From Plantibacter sp. ME-Dv--P-122b (lineage in GTDB: Bacteria > Actinomycetota > Actinomycetes > Actinomycetales > Microbacteriaceae), in the NCBI RefSeq assembly GCF_030209375.1, contig NZ_JARVSC010000001.1, positions 434,001-498,000 of the forward strand: a DNA stretch of 64,000 nt. The letters run 5' to 3'. Below the pieces are notes generated by a model. It was not told the DNA's origin. It worked only from the letters and a program-made list of their open reading frames with translations, and made no database searches. Shown here one piece after another: positions 1-7,880 of the stretch (position 1 is the stretch's first letter; the number at the start of each line of letters is the position of its first letter). The translations under genes were made by a program, and so were the position numbers.

Positions 1-1
1 G

Positions 2-493
2 TCAGTGCCCCTCCGCCTTGAGCTTGTCGAAGCCCGCGAGGATGATCTTCTCGGCCGCGGCGGCGTCGCCCCAGCCGTCGATCCGCGCCCACTTGCCGGG
101 CTCGGTGTCCTTGTAGTGGACGAAGAAGTGCTCGATCTCGTCGCGCGTCGCCTGCGGGATGTCGTTCAGGTCCTGGATGTGCGACCAGCGCGGGTCCTTG
201 TACTGCACGGCGATGACCTTGTCGTCGCCGCCGCCGTCGTCCGTCATGTGGAGCACGCCGACGGGGCGGACCTTGATGCCGACGCCCGGGAAGGTCGGGA
301 AGTCGAGCAGGACCAGCACGTCGACCGGGTCGCCGTCCTCGCCGAGGGTGTTCTCGAAGAAGCCGTAGTCGGCGGGGTAGACGAAGCTCGTGAACAGGAC
401 GCGGTCCAGGAAGACCCGACCGGTCTCGTGGTCGATCTCGTACTTGTTGCGGCTGCCCCGCGGGATCTCGATGACGGCGTCGTACTCGGCCAT
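2..493 (-). CDS. ppa: inorganic pyrophosphatase
   Basis: Cytosolic enzyme that hydrolyses pyrophosphate to two phosphates and so pulls biosynthetic reactions forward. The 163-residue product starts MAEYDAVIEIPRGSRNKYE, and has the family I signature around DGDPVDVLVL with its metal-binding aspartates, plus the YKDPRW and FFVHYKD segments; the length fits the bacterial soluble family. I chose the ATG at 493 because AAGGAG sits 8 nt upstream and the conserved N-terminus begins there; the frame stays open further upstream, but that extension shows no homology-like features. It is divergent from tilS. The stop codon lies at the window edge, so downstream context is unseen. Confidence 0.97.
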   Translation of the reverse strand: MAEYDAVIEIPRGSRNKYEIDHETGRVFLDRVLFTSFVYPADYGFFENTLGEDGDPVDVLVLLDFPTFPGVGIKVRPVGVLHMTDDGGGDDKVIAVQYKDPRWSHIQDLNDIPQATRDEIEHFFVHYKDTEPGKWARIDGWGDAAAAEKIILAGFDKLKAEGH

Positions 494-552
494 AAGCCTG
501 CTCCTTGCGCGGTTGGATGACGTTGAGTCGGCGCGGTCGCCGACGAGGACCA

Positions 553-558
553 ACCATA
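553..558 (-). promoter_or_regulatory. candidate -10 of ppa
   Basis: TATGGT on the minus strand, about 60 nt upstream of the ppa ATG, in the only relatively AT-rich part of the ppa/tilS divergent spacer. No convincing -35 was seen. Confidence 0.4.
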
Positions 559-609
559 ACCGATGCGTCCCGGAGCGGACGGTGTGGGGAGGAGCTCGGC
601 GCGGTGCAA

Positions 610-615
610 TAGCGT
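610..615 (+). promoter_or_regulatory. -10 hexamer of leaderless tilS
   Basis: TAGCGT followed by 7 nt and then the GTG start codon, the layout of a leaderless actinobacterial transcript. This spacing supports the internal GTG at 623 as the tilS start. Confidence 0.55.
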
Positions 616-622
616 GGTCCGC

Positions 623-1630
623 GTGAACGACGTCCGACCCCCGCTCCACCCGTCCGTCGCCGCCCTGCGGAAGGCGGTGCGCGACGCGATCGGGGGCACG
701 GCGCCAGCGGCGTCACGTGACGTCGCCGGTGCCGACCTGCTCGTCGCGCTGAGCGGTGGCGCCGACTCGCTCGCGCTCGCCGCCGCGACCGCGTTCGAAG
801 CCGGAAAGCTCGGGCTGCGGGCCGGCGCCGTGATCGTCGACCACGGACTGCAACCGGGCTCGGCCGACGTCGCGGCGCGTGCCGCGGACCAGGCGCGTGC
901 CCTCGGGCTCGGCCCCGTCCTCGTCCGTGTCGTCGAGGTGGGCTTCGAGGGTGGCCCGGAGGCTGCGGCACGGGAGGCCCGGTACACCGCGCTCGACGCC
1001 GCGCGGGTCGAGGTCGGTGCGTCCCTGGTGTTGCTCGCGCACACCCTCGACGACCAGGCGGAGACCGTCCTCCTCGGCCTCGCCCGAGGGTCGGGCACCG
1101 GCAGCCTCCAGGGCATGGCGCCCGTCTCCGGTGCGCTCCTCCGACCGTTGCTCGGGATCCGGCGCTCCCAGACCCGTGAGGCGTGCGCTGCCGAAGGACT
1201 CGAACCGTGGCACGACCCGCACAACACCGACGACGCCTACGCGCGGGTCCGGGTCCGCGAGCGGGTCCTGCCGGTGCTCGAGGCGGAACTCGGGCCGGGG
1301 ATCGCCGAGGCCCTCGCCCGCACCGCCGACGCCGCGCGGGAGGACGCCGACGCGTTCGAGGAGATGATCGAGGAGACCATCGAAGAGCTCGTCGAGCACG
1401 CCGAGGCCGGGATCTCCGTCAGTGCCGGGGCCCTCGCCGCCAACCCGGCGGCGCTCCGCCAACGGATCATCCGGTACATCGTGCAGAGCGAGTTCGGCGT
1501 CTCGCTCACCAGGTCACAGACGATCGAGGTCGCGCGGCTCGTCACCGATTGGGCGGGCCAGGGGCCGATCGACCTGCCCGGCCTGCAGGCGTCGCGGCAC
1601 GCGGGGCGCATCGTCTTCGCCGCCCGCTGA
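623..1630 (+). CDS. tilS: tRNA(Ile)-lysidine synthetase
   Basis: Converts C34 of the CAU-anticodon tRNA(Ile) to lysidine using ATP and lysine, so that the tRNA reads AUA. The 335-residue protein has the N-type ATP-pyrophosphatase PP-loop SGGADS at residues 44-49 and the downstream AHTLDDQAET motif at about 139-148. The family's substrate-binding TilS domain follows, and the protein lacks the long C-terminal region of the E. coli enzyme, as is common in Actinobacteria. The start is the GTG at 623, just after a -10 hexamer. An open extension to 563 carries no recognisable features. It is followed by hpt, a conserved pairing. Confidence 0.93.
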   Translation: MNDVRPPLHPSVAALRKAVRDAIGGTAPAASRDVAGADLLVALSGGADSLALAAATAFEAGKLGLRAGAVIVDHGLQPGSADVAARAADQARALGLGPVLVRVVEVGFEGGPEAAAREARYTALDAARVEVGASLVLLAHTLDDQAETVLLGLARGSGTGSLQGMAPVSGALLRPLLGIRRSQTREACAAEGLEPWHDPHNTDDAYARVRVRERVLPVLEAELGPGIAEALARTADAAREDADAFEEMIEETIEELVEHAEAGISVSAGALAANPAALRQRIIRYIVQSEFGVSLTRSQTIEVARLVTDWAGQGPIDLPGLQASRHAGRIVFAAR

Positions 1631-1678
1631 CCACGGCTTCCCGGGCAGCAGGCGCACGGGTGTCCGGGTCATCTCGCA

Positions 1679-1684
1679 TACACT
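1679..1684 (+). promoter_or_regulatory. -10 hexamer of leaderless hpt
   Basis: TACACT, 6 nt before the hpt ATG at 1691, with no Shine-Dalgarno sequence. hpt therefore probably has its own leaderless promoter in addition to any read-through from tilS. Confidence 0.5.
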
Positions 1685-1690
1685 CGACGC

Positions 1691-2242
1691 ATGGAGCAGA
1701 GCGACATTTCGGACGACCTCACGACCATCCTCGTCACCGAGCAGGAGATCCGCGACAAGCTCGCCGAACTCGCCCGGCAGATCGAGACCGACTACGCAGG
1801 CAAGGACGTCCTGCTCGTCGGTGTGCTGAAGGGTGCGGTCATGGTCATGGCCGACCTCGCGCGCGAACTCCGCATCCCGCTCTCGATGGACTGGATGGCC
1901 GTCAGCTCCTACGGTGCCGGCACGAAGTCGAGCGGTGTCGTCCAGATCCGCAAGGACCTCGACGCCGACCTCACGGACCGCCACGTCCTGATCGTCGAGG
2001 ACATCATCGACTCCGGCCTCACGCTCTCCTGGTTGCTCGAGAACTTCGCCTCGCGCGGAGCCGCGTCCATCGAGGTCTGCGCGCTCCTCCGCAAGCCCGA
2101 GGCGGCCAAGGTGCACGTCGAGTGCAAGTACGTCGGCTTCGACATCCCGAACGACTTCGTCGTCGGGTACGGTCTCGACTTCGACGAGAAGTACCGCAAC
2201 CTCCGCGACGTCGGCGTCCTCGCCCCGCACGTCTACGCCTGA
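1691..2242 (+). CDS. hpt: hypoxanthine(-guanine) phosphoribosyltransferase
   Basis: Purine salvage enzyme that joins hypoxanthine or guanine to PRPP, giving IMP or GMP. The 183-residue protein carries the PRPP-binding loop VEDIIDSGLT at residues 102-111, the early LLVGVLKGAVMVMADL segment and the KYVGFDIPNDFVVGYGLDF stretch typical of bacterial HPRTs. Length is normal. It lies between tilS and ftsH, the order found in many Gram-positive genomes. The ATG at 1691 is directly preceded by a -10-like hexamer rather than a ribosome binding site. Confidence 0.96.
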   Translation: MEQSDISDDLTTILVTEQEIRDKLAELARQIETDYAGKDVLLVGVLKGAVMVMADLARELRIPLSMDWMAVSSYGAGTKSSGVVQIRKDLDADLTDRHVLIVEDIIDSGLTLSWLLENFASRGAASIEVCALLRKPEAAKVHVECKYVGFDIPNDFVVGYGLDFDEKYRNLRDVGVLAPHVYA

Positions 2243-2318
2243 ACCACTCCACCGACCTCACACCGCACCCCCGTTAAGCCCACGGCAAACACAGGGGAGG
2301 CATCCAGCGGCGAGGGGG

Positions 2319-2324
2319 TAGCCT
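2319..2324 (+). promoter_or_regulatory. candidate -10 of ftsH
   Basis: TAGCCT about 70 nt before the ftsH ATG. It implies a leadered transcript, although the sequence directly before the ATG (2384-2396) has no clear Shine-Dalgarno motif. The nearest purine-rich stretch is AAAGGGA near 2364. Confidence 0.4.
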
Positions 2325-2396
2325 GATTCGCGACGCGGCTCCGCCCGTCGACCCCTCCTGCAGAAAGGGAACGGGCCAGCCCCGGCCTCTCAACTT

Positions 2397-4415
2397 ATGA
2401 ACGTCAAGCGTCTCTTCAAGGGTCCCATCCCGTACCTCATCATCGCCGCCCTGGTCTTCTGGATCGGCATCAGCCTGATGAGCATGAACGGCTTCCGAGA
2501 GGTCTCCACGCAAGAGGGTCTCGCCTTCCTCGAGAAGGGTCAGGTCAAGGAGGCCGTCATCACCGACGGCGACCAGCGCGTCGACCTCACGCTGACGAAG
2601 GCCGACGACGAGTTCGGCAAGCAGGTGCAGTTCTACTACGTCGGCGCCCGCGCAGCCGACGTGGTCGAGGCCGTCGACGCCGCAGACCCGTCCGGTGGCT
2701 ACAACGACAAGGTGCCCCAGCCCAGCTGGCTCCTGTCGATGCTCGGACTCCTCCTCCCGCTGCTCCTCATCGGTGTCTTCTTCTGGCTGATGCTCTCCGG
2801 CATGCAGGGCGGCGGCAACAAGGTCATGCAGTTCGGCAAGTCGAAGGCGAAGCTCGTCTCGAAGGAGTCGCCGAAGGTGACCTTCGACGACGTCGCCGGT
2901 GCCGACGAGGCGATCGAGGAGCTCGAGGAGATCAAGGACTTCCTCAAGGAGCCCGCGAAGTTCCAGGCCGTCGGTGCCCGCATCCCGAAGGGTGTCCTGC
3001 TGTACGGCCCTCCCGGAACGGGTAAGACGCTGCTCGCCCGCGCCGTCGCCGGTGAAGCCGGTGTGCCGTTCTACTCGATCTCCGGCTCCGACTTCGTCGA
3101 GATGTTCGTCGGTGTCGGTGCGAGCCGCGTCCGCGACCTCTTCCAGCAGGCCAAGGAGAACTCGCCCGCGATCATCTTCGTCGACGAGATCGACGCCGTC
3201 GGTCGCCACCGCGGTGCCGGCATGGGCGGCGGCCACGACGAGCGCGAGCAGACCCTCAACCAGCTCCTCGTCGAGATGGACGGCTTCGACGTCAAGACGA
3301 ACGTCATCCTGATCGCCGCGACCAACCGTCCCGACATCCTCGACCCCGCGCTGCTGCGCCCGGGCCGCTTCGACCGTCAGATCGGCGTCGACGCCCCCGA
3401 CCTCGCCGGCCGCAAGAAGATCCTCGAGGTGCACGGCAAGGGCAAGCCGCTCGCCGCGAGCGTCGACCTCGAGGTCGTCGCCCGCAAGTCTCCCGGCTTC
3501 ACCGGTGCCGACCTCGCCAACGTCCTCAACGAGGCCGCGCTGCTCACCGCGCGCTCCAACGCCCAGCTCATCGACAACCGCGCACTCGACGAGGCCATCG
3601 ACCGCGTCATCGCCGGTCCGCAGCGCCGCACGCGCGTCATGCGCGAGCAGGAGAAGCTCATCACCGCGTACCACGAGGGCGGACACGCGCTCGCTGCGGC
3701 GGCGATGAACAACACCGACCCCGTCACGAAGGTCACGATCCTCCCGCGCGGCCGTGCCCTCGGCTACACGATGGTGCTGCCCCTCGAGGACAAGTACTCC
3801 GTCACGCGCAACGAGCTGCTCGACCAGCTCGCCTACGCGATGGGCGGCCGCGTCGCCGAGGAGCTCGTCTTCCACGACCCGACCACGGGCGCGTCGAACG
3901 ACATCGAGAAGGCAACGGGGATCGCTCGCAAGATGGTCACCGAGTACGGCATGACCACCGACGTCGGCGCCGTGAAGCTCGGGCAGTCCTCGGGCGAGAT
4001 GTTCCTCGGTCGCGACATGGGCCACCAGCGCGACTACTCGGAGGAGATCGCGCAGCGCGTCGACGCCCAGGTGCGCGAGCTGATCGAGGCCGCACACGAC
4101 GAAGCCTGGCAGGTCATCACGACCAACCGGGCCGTGCTCGACCGCCTCGCCGCCGAGCTGATGGAGAAGGAGACGCTCGACCACAACCAGTTGGCCGAGA
4201 TCTTCAAGGACGTCAAGAAGCTCCCGCCGCGCCCCGTCTGGCTGTCCAGCAAGAAGCGTCCCATCGGGTCGGGTTCGGCCGTCGGTTCCGCGTCCTTCAC
4301 CGCACCCATCGACTCCGGTGCGGCCGACGGTGGCGTGAGCTCCGAGCCCGAGCCCGAGGCCCCCGTGAAGCCCAAGCGCACCCGGGCGACGAAGCCGCGA
4401 CCGGCGACCGCCTAG
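2397..4415 (+). CDS. ftsH: ATP-dependent zinc metalloprotease FtsH
   Basis: Membrane-anchored AAA+ protease that degrades misfolded and regulatory membrane or cytosolic proteins. Of 672 residues, a membrane segment at about 11-28 and another at about 112-132 flank a small extracytoplasmic domain. The AAA module follows with Walker A GPPGTGKT (204-211) and Walker B DEID (263-266), then the M41 zinc-protease site HEGGH (426-430). The C-terminal tail is a low-complexity Pro/Lys/Arg-rich region, normal for Actinobacteria. The stop codon is only 5 nt from folE, so this gene probably leads the folate operon. No good ribosome binding site precedes the ATG. Confidence 0.97.
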   Translation: MNVKRLFKGPIPYLIIAALVFWIGISLMSMNGFREVSTQEGLAFLEKGQVKEAVITDGDQRVDLTLTKADDEFGKQVQFYYVGARAADVVEAVDAADPSGGYNDKVPQPSWLLSMLGLLLPLLLIGVFFWLMLSGMQGGGNKVMQFGKSKAKLVSKESPKVTFDDVAGADEAIEELEEIKDFLKEPAKFQAVGARIPKGVLLYGPPGTGKTLLARAVAGEAGVPFYSISGSDFVEMFVGVGASRVRDLFQQAKENSPAIIFVDEIDAVGRHRGAGMGGGHDEREQTLNQLLVEMDGFDVKTNVILIAATNRPDILDPALLRPGRFDRQIGVDAPDLAGRKKILEVHGKGKPLAASVDLEVVARKSPGFTGADLANVLNEAALLTARSNAQLIDNRALDEAIDRVIAGPQRRTRVMREQEKLITAYHEGGHALAAAAMNNTDPVTKVTILPRGRALGYTMVLPLEDKYSVTRNELLDQLAYAMGGRVAEELVFHDPTTGASNDIEKATGIARKMVTEYGMTTDVGAVKLGQSSGEMFLGRDMGHQRDYSEEIAQRVDAQVRELIEAAHDEAWQVITTNRAVLDRLAAELMEKETLDHNQLAEIFKDVKKLPPRPVWLSSKKRPIGSGSAVGSASFTAPIDSGAADGGVSSEPEPEAPVKPKRTRATKPRPATA

Positions 4416-4420
4416 CCCGC

Positions 4421-5083
4421 ATGACCCACGGCGAGCACACCGCGGACGACGCGGTCGTTGCCGCGCAGGCCGAGCCCGATGCGGGCTCGGCCTTGCGGTC
4501 GTCCGTGGACCGCGAGCGGATCGCCGCGGCGGTCCTCGAGATCCTCGAGGCGATCGGCGAGGACCCCTCCCGCGACGGCCTCGCCGACACCCCGAAGCGT
4601 GTCGCCGACGCCTACGCGGAGTTCTTCGGCGGCGTCGGTCAGGACGCCGGTGAGCATCTGGCCCGCCCCATCCCGATCGAGGCGGGCGCGACCAGCGACG
4701 TCGTGCTCGTCCGCGACATCGCCTTCCGCTCGGTCTGCGAGCACCACCTGCTCCCGTTCCTCGGCACGGCGCACATCGCCTACCTGCCCGACGAACTCGT
4801 CATCGGCCTCGGCGCGCTGCCGAAGCTCGTCGACACCCTCGCCTCGCGCCCGCAGGTCCAGGAGCGGCTGAGCGAGCAGATCGCCGACACCCTCGTCGAA
4901 CGGCTCGCGCCTCGCGGCGTCCTCGTCGTGCTCCAGGCCGCACACGGCTGCGTCTCGATGCGCGGTTCACGCCAGCTGACGAGCACCACCGTCACCATCG
5001 CCAGCCGTGGAGCCCTGGCCGATCCGGCTGCACGGGCCGAGCTGATGGTCCTGATCGGCGCGTCCGCCGACCAGGCGGGGTGA
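4421..5083 (+). CDS. folE: GTP cyclohydrolase I
   Basis: First committed step of folate synthesis: GTP to 7,8-dihydroneopterin triphosphate. The 220-residue protein has the zinc and active-site cluster CEHH (Cys106, His108, His109) and the third zinc ligand Cys177 in GCVSMRG. These indicate the zinc-dependent FolE I type. The first 30 or so residues are a variable extension. It starts 5 nt after the ftsH stop and ends 4 nt before folP, so it is part of a compact ftsH-folE-folP-folB-folK transcript. Confidence 0.96.
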   Translation: MTHGEHTADDAVVAAQAEPDAGSALRSSVDRERIAAAVLEILEAIGEDPSRDGLADTPKRVADAYAEFFGGVGQDAGEHLARPIPIEAGATSDVVLVRDIAFRSVCEHHLLPFLGTAHIAYLPDELVIGLGALPKLVDTLASRPQVQERLSEQIADTLVERLAPRGVLVVLQAAHGCVSMRGSRQLTSTTVTIASRGALADPAARAELMVLIGASADQAG

Positions 5084-5087
5084 TCGC

Positions 5088-5891
5088 ATGTTCCAGATCA
5101 TGGGCGTCGTCAACGTCACACCCGACTCGTTCAGCGACGGCGGCCGGTACCTCGACGTCGACGAGGCCGTCGCCCACGGGCTCGAGCTCATCGCGGCCGG
5201 CGCGACCATCATCGACGTCGGCGGCGAATCGACCCGGCCCGGTGCCGCCCGGGTCGACACCCGCGAGGAGCAGCACCGGGTCGCACCCGTCATCGCCGCA
5301 CTGGCCGCCGCTGGTGCGCGAGTGAGCATCGACACGATGAACGCGGAGACCGCCCGTGCCGCAGCCGACGCCGGTGCCTCGATCATCAACGACGTCTCCG
5401 GTGGCCTCGCCGACGACCGCATGCCGGGCGTCATGGCGACGTCCGGCCTCGACTGCGTCATCAGCCATTGGCGCGGGCATTCGGCCGACATGGTGAGCCG
5501 CGCCACGTACACCGACGCGGCGGTCGACGTCGCTCGGGAACTCGACGACCGGGTGACGACCCTCCGCGGTCAGGGCGTCGATCCCGGCCGGATCGTCGTC
5601 GATCCCGGCCTCGGGTTCTCCAAGCACGCCGAGCACAACTGGCGCATCCTCGCCCGACTCGACCTGCTGCGCGAGCTCGGGTACCCCGTCCTGGTGGGCG
5701 CGTCCCGCAAGCGGTTCGTCGGAGCGCTCCTCCCTGAGGACGCACCGATGGAGGCGCGCGACCTGCCGAGCGCCGTGGTGAGCGTGCTGGCCGCGCAGGC
5801 CGGAGCCTGGGGTGTGCGCGTCCACGACGTCGCCGCCACCAGACTCGCTCTCGATACCCTCGATGCATGGCAAGGTGGAGCCGATGACTGA
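5088..5891 (+). CDS. folP: dihydropteroate synthase
   Basis: Condenses 6-hydroxymethyl-dihydropterin diphosphate with p-aminobenzoate to give dihydropteroate; it is the sulfonamide target. The 267-residue TIM barrel begins with MGVVNVTPDSFSDGG (residues 5-19), has GGESTRPGA at 45-53, and ends with the phosphate-binding region around VGASRKRF. All are Pterin_bind family signatures. The ATG at 5088 lies 4 nt after the folE stop. Its own stop overlaps the folB start. Confidence 0.96.
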   Translation: MFQIMGVVNVTPDSFSDGGRYLDVDEAVAHGLELIAAGATIIDVGGESTRPGAARVDTREEQHRVAPVIAALAAAGARVSIDTMNAETARAAADAGASIINDVSGGLADDRMPGVMATSGLDCVISHWRGHSADMVSRATYTDAAVDVARELDDRVTTLRGQGVDPGRIVVDPGLGFSKHAEHNWRILARLDLLRELGYPVLVGASRKRFVGALLPEDAPMEARDLPSAVVSVLAAQAGAWGVRVHDVAATRLALDTLDAWQGGADD

Positions 5892-6273
5892 TTCGATCAC
5901 CCTCACGGGCCTGCGGGCGTTCGCGCACCACGGCGTCTTCGACTTCGAGCGCGAGGCCGGACAGGAGTTCGTCATCGACGTCACCGTGTCACTCGACCTC
6001 CGCCCGGCCGCCGGCGGCGACGAGCTCGGCGCGACCATGCACTACGGCGAGCTCGCCGAGGCGGTCGTCGCTGCCGTGGAGCGCGACCCCGTCGACCTCA
6101 TCGAGACCGTGGCCGAGCGCATCGCCGACGTGGTGCTCGCGAACGAGCGCGCGGAAGCGGTCCGGGTCACGGTGCACAAGCCGAGCGCGCCGATCACCGT
6201 GCCCTTCGCTGACGTGGCGGTGACGATCGAGCGAACCCAGGCCGATCGCACCGCGACCGGGCGGGTCGTCTGA
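5884..6273 (+). CDS. folB: dihydroneopterin aldolase
   Basis: Cleaves 7,8-dihydroneopterin to 6-hydroxymethyl-dihydropterin and glycolaldehyde in the folate pathway. The 129-residue protein shows the family's N-terminal LTGLRAFAHHGVFDFEREAGQ-like region, here at residues 7-27 with Glu22 in the usual substrate-binding position, and the catalytic-lysine segment VTVHKPSAPI near residue 100. I chose the ATG at 5884, which overlaps the folP stop by 8 nt; an in-frame upstream ATG would lie deep within folP. It overlaps folK by a single base (TGATG). Confidence 0.94.
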   Translation: MTDSITLTGLRAFAHHGVFDFEREAGQEFVIDVTVSLDLRPAAGGDELGATMHYGELAEAVVAAVERDPVDLIETVAERIADVVLANERAEAVRVTVHKPSAPITVPFADVAVTIERTQADRTATGRVV

Positions 6274-6833
6274 TGGTCTCGCGCACACCGATCCACGACC
6301 CAGCCCGTCGACCCGGACCACCGAAGCCGCGTGCCGTCTGGGCCGTCGTGGCCCTCGGGGCCAACCTGGGGGACCGCCGCGCGACGATCGCACGGGCCGT
6401 GGACGACCTCGCCGCCGTCGACGGGGTGCTCGAGGTGCGGCCGTCACCGCTCGTCTCGAGCGCGGCCGTCAAGCCCGCCGGTGTCGACGAGTCGGCTCCC
6501 GCCTACCTCAACGGTGTCGCAGCAGTCCGCACCCGTCTCCAGCCGCACGCGCTCCTCGACGAACTCCAGCGGATCGAGCTCGCGCACGGCCGCGTCCGCG
6601 AAGAGCGCTGGGGCGATCGGACGCTCGACCTCGACCTCATCGCCTACGACGACGAGACGATCGACGACGATCGACTGACGGTCCCGCACCCGCGAGCCGC
6701 CGAGCGCGGGTTCGTCGTCGTGCCCTGGCTGCTCCTCGACCCCGACGCGACGTTGCCCGGCGTCGGCCGCCTCGACACCTTGGCGGCCGCCAAGGACGGC
6801 TCCGTGGTCCCCGACGACGGCACGCACCCGTGA
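6273..6833 (+). CDS. folK: 2-amino-4-hydroxy-6-hydroxymethyldihydropteridine diphosphokinase
   Basis: Transfers pyrophosphate from ATP to 6-hydroxymethyl-dihydropterin, making the FolP substrate. The 186-residue HPPK has the start signature ALGANLGDR (residues 28-36) after a 20-residue Pro/Arg-rich extension, and the catalytic ERWGDRTLDLDLI motif near 111-123 with the conserved aspartates. It is translationally coupled to folB (TGATG) and to the next gene (GTGA overlap), so all fol genes are probably co-translated. Confidence 0.96.
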   Translation: MVSRTPIHDPARRPGPPKPRAVWAVVALGANLGDRRATIARAVDDLAAVDGVLEVRPSPLVSSAAVKPAGVDESAPAYLNGVAAVRTRLQPHALLDELQRIELAHGRVREERWGDRTLDLDLIAYDDETIDDDRLTVPHPRAAERGFVVVPWLLLDPDATLPGVGRLDTLAAAKDGSVVPDDGTHP

Positions 6834-7309
6834 CCCGCACCACCGCGACGCCGCTCATCGTCCTCGCCGGGGTCGGCGTCGTCTTCGGTTTCCTCGTCGA
6901 GGTCGCGATGGTCTCCGGCGGGCGTGCGTCGATCATTCCGCCCGTCACCCTCGCGGTGTCGCTCGTGGCGGTCGCGATCATCCTCATCGCCCTGTCCTGG
7001 CCGATCCGCCGCAGCACGACCGGTCGCGCCACCCGTCGGATCGATCCGTTCCGCGCCATGCGGGTCGCCGCGCTCGCGAAGGCCTCGAGCCACGCGGGCT
7101 CCCTGGTGGCGGGGGCGACCGTCGGGATCCTGCTCTTCGTCCTGACCCGCCCGATCCTGCCCGCGATAGGCTCGTTGTGGCTGGTGATCGCGTCCATCGT
7201 GGGATCCGTCGCACTCGTCGCCGCCGCCTTGGTGGCCGAGTGGTTCTGCACCGTTCCGAAGGATGATGATGACGACGCCGCACCCGGGGGAGCCCCGTCC
7301 CACACCTGA
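6830..7309 (+). CDS. DUF3180 membrane protein
   Basis: A 159-residue integral membrane protein with four predicted hydrophobic segments (about 8-28, 38-58, 90-112 and 118-142) and an Asp-rich C-terminal tail. Its position directly after folK, overlapping the folK stop, is characteristic of DUF3180 proteins in Actinobacteria. Function is unknown. The GTG start at 6830 gives a 4-nt GTGA overlap with folK. Its 3' end overlaps the next gene by about 40 nt. Confidence 0.82.
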   Translation: MTRTTATPLIVLAGVGVVFGFLVEVAMVSGGRASIIPPVTLAVSLVAVAIILIALSWPIRRSTTGRATRRIDPFRAMRVAALAKASSHAGSLVAGATVGILLFVLTRPILPAIGSLWLVIASIVGSVALVAAALVAEWFCTVPKDDDDDAAPGGAPSHT

Positions 7310-7880
7310 TCAGCCCGCCGAACGGCCGCTGATCGAGACGCCGCTCGAGGAGCTGTCGTCGCCGGAGACGGTCCAGGACGGCCCCGCGGAGCAGAGCGGC
7401 AAGCGGCTCGAGCTGCCTGACGCCGAGTGGCGCCGCGTGAGTCGCAAGCTCATCGCCGTCGAGTTCATCTCCGAGGGCGCCGGCCTCGTGCTCGTCACGG
7501 CGGCCGTGGTCTTCGTTGCGCTCGTCTGGGACTGGACCTGGATCTGGTGGCCGTTCGCCGCCTTCGCCGTCATCTCCCTGATCGTCGCGGCGTTCATCCC
7601 GCGCCGTATCCGGTCGATCGGGTATCAGCTGCGTGCGGACGACCTGCTGTTCCGCCGCGGCATCATGTGGCAGCGCTTCGTCGCCGTGCCATACGGGCGC
7701 ATGCAGCTCGTCGACATCAACCGCGGGCCCCTCTCGCGGGCGTTCGGCCTCGCCGACCTCAAATTCGTGACCGCCTCCGCCTCGACCGGAGTGGTGATCA
7801 ACGGGTTGCCGGAAGCCGAGGCCGAGGGGCTGCGCGACCACCTGGTCGCCGTGGCGGAGAGCCGGCGGACCGGACTGTGA
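7269..7880 (+). CDS. PH domain-containing (YdbS-like, bPH2) membrane protein
   Basis: A 203-residue protein: an acidic, disordered N-terminus, two membrane segments at about 68-87 and 91-110, then a bacterial PH domain of the bPH2 (formerly DUF304) type with RRGIMWQRFVAVPYGRMQ and the LADLKFVTAS strand. Three in-frame ATGs occur at 7263, 7266 and 7269. I prefer 7269, which is 6 nt from GAAGG at 7258-7262. It overlaps the DUF3180 gene and is followed without a gap by a larger bPH2 protein, the usual YdbS/YdbT pair. The exact role is unknown; such pairs are membrane-associated. Confidence 0.83.
   Translation: MTTPHPGEPRPTPDQPAERPLIETPLEELSSPETVQDGPAEQSGKRLELPDAEWRRVSRKLIAVEFISEGAGLVLVTAAVVFVALVWDWTWIWWPFAAFAVISLIVAAFIPRRIRSIGYQLRADDLLFRRGIMWQRFVAVPYGRMQLVDINRGPLSRAFGLADLKFVTASASTGVVINGLPEAEAEGLRDHLVAVAESRRTGL

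Noticed and set aside
494-649. N-terminal extension of the pyrophosphatase to 649.
   Set aside because: The extension is low-complexity, and a good ribosome binding site and conserved N-terminus support the start at 493.
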